Shown: positions 6,862 to 8,803 of the stretch, piece after piece
Numbering within the stretch: position 1 is the first letter of the stretch
Layout of the letters: every line of letters begins with the position of its first letter
DNA from: Actinomycetota bacterium
GTDB taxonomy: Bacteria; Actinomycetota; Humimicrobiia; Humimicrobiales; Humimicrobiaceae
Assembly (NCBI GenBank): GCA_023380915.1
Contig: JAMCSM010000055.1
Span: 1 to 8,803, forward strand
DNA length: 8,803 bases
Direction of reading: 5' to 3'
Notes under the pieces: model-generated
The model's input: only the letters and a program-made list of their open reading frames with translations
The model's database searches: none
What the model was told of the DNA's origin: nothing
Made by a program: the position numbers and the translations under genes

Positions 6862-8256
6862 TTATCTGCTTATGTGTGTTGCAATCCCGAGGCAGTCTTC
6901 CGCAGCTTCCATAACTGCTTCGGAAAGGGTCGGATGCGAATGCACTGTTTCAGCTAACCCGTCAACAGTCATTTCCGCTTTCATCGCAACAGCAACTTCA
7001 TGGATCAAATCAGAGGCACGGGGGCCTATTATTTGTGCACCAATTATTTCTCCGGTTTCCGAATCTGTAATAACTTTTACAAAACCTTCTGTCTCACCTG
7101 TTATGAAAGCTTTGCCGCTGTTAGTAAATGGAAATAATCCTTTGCAGACCTTTATTCCTTTTTTAATTGCCTGCTCTTCATTTATACCAACAGTGCCTAT
7201 TTCGGGAGATGTAAATACAGCCCAGGGTATCACCCTGTAATCCATGGTTTTGTTCTTTCCGGCTATATTCTCAGCAGCCATTATTCCTTCTGCAGATGCA
7301 ACATGTGCAAGTTGAAGACCACCTATTACGTCACCGATTGCATAAATATTTGGAATATTGGTCCTTAAATGAGAATCCGCCTTTATGAATCCTTTTTCAT
7401 CTGTAGCTATCCCAACCTCCTCCAGGCCAATTCCTTTAGAATTTGGCTTTCTCCCTACTGAAATTAAAATTTTTTCAGCTGTCATTTCTCCATTATTTTT
7501 GATTTTGCACACAAACTTGTCCTGTTCCTTTTTAACTTCTTCTACGGTGGAACCTGTAAGTATTTTAATTCCCTTTTTTGTAAATACATGGTTTATTACT
7601 TCCGAAACTCCAGAATCTTCCGTTGATAATATTCTTGGAAGAAGCTCGATTATTGTGACGTTGGAACCAAAAGCATTAAAAATATTTGCAAACTCACATC
7701 CTATGACCCCGCCGCCTATAATTACAAGTGATTCTGGAATTTTCTCCAGAGATAAAATACCTATATTATCGATTATTCCATCAACACTAAGATTGAATGG
7801 CGGAACACTCGCTGCCGATGAACCTGTTGCTATTATTATATTCTTTGCCATTACTTCAGTACTTTCACCATTTTCTTTATTAACCATAATTCTGTTATTT
7901 GAGGTTATTTTTCCGGTGCCGCCTACAACACTTATATTATTTTTCCTGAAATGAAATGCAAGTCCCTGCCTCTGTGCAGCAACAACCTTATCTTTTCTTT
8001 CCATTGCCTTTTTAAAATCCAGATTATATCCCGAAACATTTATTCCAAAAATGCCTGACTTTTTTATTTCTTCTATCATCTGTGCCACATGATAAAGTGT
8101 CTTTGTTGGTATACATCCCCAATTAAGACATACCCCTCCGAGATTTTCTTTTTCGATTACAGTGGTTTTGACTCCCAGTTTTGACGCCCTTATTGCAGCA
8201 ACGTATCCTCCCGGGCCTCCTCCAAGAACCGCAAGTTCCGTATTTATTGTTTCCAT
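6862..8256 (-). CDS. lpdA: Dihydrolipoyl dehydrogenase (E3)
   Basis: This 464-residue cytosolic flavoprotein re-oxidises protein-bound dihydrolipoyl groups and reduces NAD+, serving 2-oxoacid dehydrogenase complexes or the glycine cleavage system. Motifs: FAD-binding GGGPGGYVAA (12-21); redox disulfide GGVCLNWGC (40-48) with Cys43 and Cys48, spaced as in lipoamide dehydrogenases; NAD-binding GGGVIG (181-186); second FAD segment YAIGDV (305-310); and the C-terminal HSHPTLSEAVMEAAE (439-453), whose His441 and Glu446 form the catalytic dyad donated to the partner subunit. There is no N-terminal lipoyl domain, and the length is normal. The start at 8256 is set by AAGGAG nine bases upstream; an ATG at 8261 is in another frame. 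The HAD gene follows after 29 bases, and lipB diverges upstream. No E1, E2 or gcv gene is visible, so which complex it serves is unknown. Confidence 0.96.
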   Translation of the reverse strand: METINTELAVLGGGPGGYVAAIRASKLGVKTTVIEKENLGGVCLNWGCIPTKTLYHVAQMIEEIKKSGIFGINVSGYNLDFKKAMERKDKVVAAQRQGLAFHFRKNNISVVGGTGKITSNNRIMVNKENGESTEVMAKNIIIATGSSAASVPPFNLSVDGIIDNIGILSLEKIPESLVIIGGGVIGCEFANIFNAFGSNVTIIELLPRILSTEDSGVSEVINHVFTKKGIKILTGSTVEEVKKEQDKFVCKIKNNGEMTAEKILISVGRKPNSKGIGLEEVGIATDEKGFIKADSHLRTNIPNIYAIGDVIGGLQLAHVASAEGIMAAENIAGKNKTMDYRVIPWAVFTSPEIGTVGINEEQAIKKGIKVCKGLFPFTNSGKAFITGETEGFVKVITDSETGEIIGAQIIGPRASDLIHEVAVAMKAEMTVDGLAETVHSHPTLSEAVMEAAEDCLGIATHISR

Positions 8257-8265
8257 CGCATTTTG

Positions 8266-8271
8266 CTCCTT
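8266..8271 (-). promoter_or_regulatory. Ribosome-binding site of lpdA
   Basis: AAGGAG on the minus strand lies nine bases before the ATG at 8256. Its upstream edge overlaps a perfect 10-base palindrome, TTCTTAAGAA (8270-8279). Two possible lpdA -10 boxes lie further upstream: TATAAA (complement of 8285-8290) and TATAAC (complement of 8298-8303). Neither has a convincing -35 partner. Confidence 0.6.
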
Positions 8272-8296
8272 CTTAAGAAAAATTTTTATAATTTCA

Positions 8297-8305
8297 TGTT
8301 ATAAT
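8297..8305 (+). promoter_or_regulatory. Extended -10 promoter of lipB
   Basis: TGTTATAAT is an exact TGnTATAAT extended -10 element. No good -35 box lies 16-18 bases upstream, which is tolerated by extended -10 promoters. Transcription would begin near 8312, about 29 bases before the lipB ATG. The element overlaps a possible -10 of the divergent lpdA gene (complement of 8298-8303), so the two promoters may compete. Confidence 0.5.
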
Positions 8306-8332
8306 CAAAACATTTAAAACCCTTAAATTTTA

Positions 8333-8344
8333 ATGAAATTATGA
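8333..8344 (+). other. Three-codon micro-ORF overlapping the lipB start
   Basis: ATG AAA TTA TGA encodes Met-Lys-Leu and stops at TGA (8342-8344), sharing the four bases ATGA with the lipB start at 8341. Such overlap can couple translation of the second frame to the first. There is no Shine-Dalgarno sequence before either ATG. Chance occurrence is quite possible in this AT-rich stretch. Confidence 0.2.
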
Positions 8345-8803
8345 ATAAAAAAAATCAGATTACTAAACAATATGAATTTAGCAATAAAAAAACAATTCAA
8401 AATCATATTGATGAAATAAAAAATAAGCCTGAAAAAAATAATGATATTTTTTCACTACCGTTTTATGACCTTGGGTTAATCTCTTATAATGACGCTTTTG
8501 AAATTCAAACACAAATATTTGAACAGGTTCAGCTTAAAAATATAAGAGGCTTTATTTTGCTTCTTGAACATAAACCTGTAATAACCATTGGCAGTAATAA
8601 AAAACTTGATAATCTCCTTGCATCGGATAAAAGCCTTCGCAAACAAAAAATAGAACTTTTACAATCAAACCGCGGTGGCGACCTGACATTCCACGGACCC
8701 GGCCAGCTTGTATGTTACCCTATTATTAATTTGTCTTATTATGGCAGGGATCTTACGTTATTTGTCTGGAATCTGGAACAAATATTAATTAATGTTCTGG
8801 ATG
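8341..8803 (+). CDS. lipB: Octanoyltransferase LipB, 5' part, truncated by the window edge
   Basis: LipB moves the octanoyl group from acyl carrier protein to lipoyl domains, the first step of endogenous lipoate synthesis in the cytosol. The frame is open from 8341 to the window end (154 codons, no stop). Family landmarks: FYDLGLISYNDAFEIQ (41-56), the usual N-terminal strand and helix; LLEHKPVITIGSN (74-86); and the signature RGGDLTFHGPGQLVCYPI (111-128) with His118. The catalytic Lys and Cys of the C-terminal half lie beyond the edge. Residues 1-40 are rich in Lys and Asn and form an extension of roughly 30 residues over E. coli LipB, but there is no in-frame ATG between 8341 and the conserved core, so the start is kept. 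No Shine-Dalgarno sequence is visible. Divergence from lpdA fits the shared lipoate theme. LipB, rather than only a scavenging lipoate ligase, implies de novo lipoate synthesis. Confidence 0.92.
   Translation, partial: MNKKNQITKQYEFSNKKTIQNHIDEIKNKPEKNNDIFSLPFYDLGLISYNDAFEIQTQIFEQVQLKNIRGFILLLEHKPVITIGSNKKLDNLLASDKSLRKQKIELLQSNRGGDLTFHGPGQLVCYPIINLSYYGRDLTLFVWNLEQILINVLD

Noticed and set aside
7385..7954. 189-codon open frame on the plus strand, antisense to lpdA
   Set aside because: It lies wholly within the strongly conserved lpdA gene, its product is a low-complexity Ser/Pro/Ile/Phe-rich string with no motif, and no ribosome-binding site precedes it. It is a by-product of lpdA codon use.
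1..8803. Search for mobile elements, toxin-antitoxin pairs, defence genes, CRISPR arrays, tRNAs and riboswitches
   Set aside because: All substantial frames are metabolic or small unknown genes, no gap exceeds about 200 bases, and I saw no repeat array, terminal inverted repeat, cloverleaf or riboswitch-like core.

Overview
The window is AT-rich DNA (by eye about one third G+C) that reads with the standard bacterial code. Seven complete genes lie on the minus strand and one truncated gene runs off the right edge on the plus strand. There are no rRNA, tRNA, CRISPR, phage or transposon features, and no gene-free stretch exceeds about 200 bases. The gene set is a eukaryotic-type hexokinase, PanB, a Gfo/Idh/MocA oxidoreductase, an FGGY sugar kinase, a Cof-type HAD phosphatase, dihydrolipoyl dehydrogenase and LipB. 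Together with the base composition this suggests a free-living, sugar-using bacterium from an AT-rich, perhaps anaerobic lineage. The phylum cannot be fixed from the sequence alone.

Layout from left to right: a 122-residue protein of unknown function with a Cys/His cluster (100-468, minus); a non-ROK hexokinase starting at GTG (606-1949, minus); panB (2042-2899, minus); a Gfo/Idh/MocA oxidoreductase (3006-4175, minus); an FGGY carbohydrate kinase (4338-5840, minus); a Cof-type HAD phosphatase (6041-6832, minus); dihydrolipoyl dehydrogenase (6862-8256, minus); and the first 154 codons of lipB (8341-8803, plus).

Transcription can be partly inferred. lpdA and the HAD gene are 29 bases apart and probably co-transcribed, ending at a weak hairpin that overlaps the HAD stop. 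The FGGY kinase has a good sigma70-type promoter with an inverted repeat around its -35 box. I see no convincing terminator after the kinase or the oxidoreductase, so kinase, oxidoreductase and panB may form one transcript ending at a clear hairpin over the panB stop. The hexokinase has its own candidate promoter just beyond that hairpin. lipB is divergent from lpdA, and both sets of promoter elements are packed into 84 bases.

Two themes link the genes. One is lipoate metabolism: LipB installs the octanoyl precursor of lipoate, and Lpd re-oxidises the dihydrolipoyl group. The other is sugar metabolism: hexokinase, FGGY kinase, sugar-type oxidoreductase and sugar-phosphate-type HAD phosphatase. 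PanB (pantothenate/CoA synthesis) has no pathway partner in the window. I do not see a new multi-gene system. The points most worth a second look are the repeat-flanked kinase promoter, the small Cys/His protein, and the extended LipB N-terminus with an overlapping three-codon micro-ORF.
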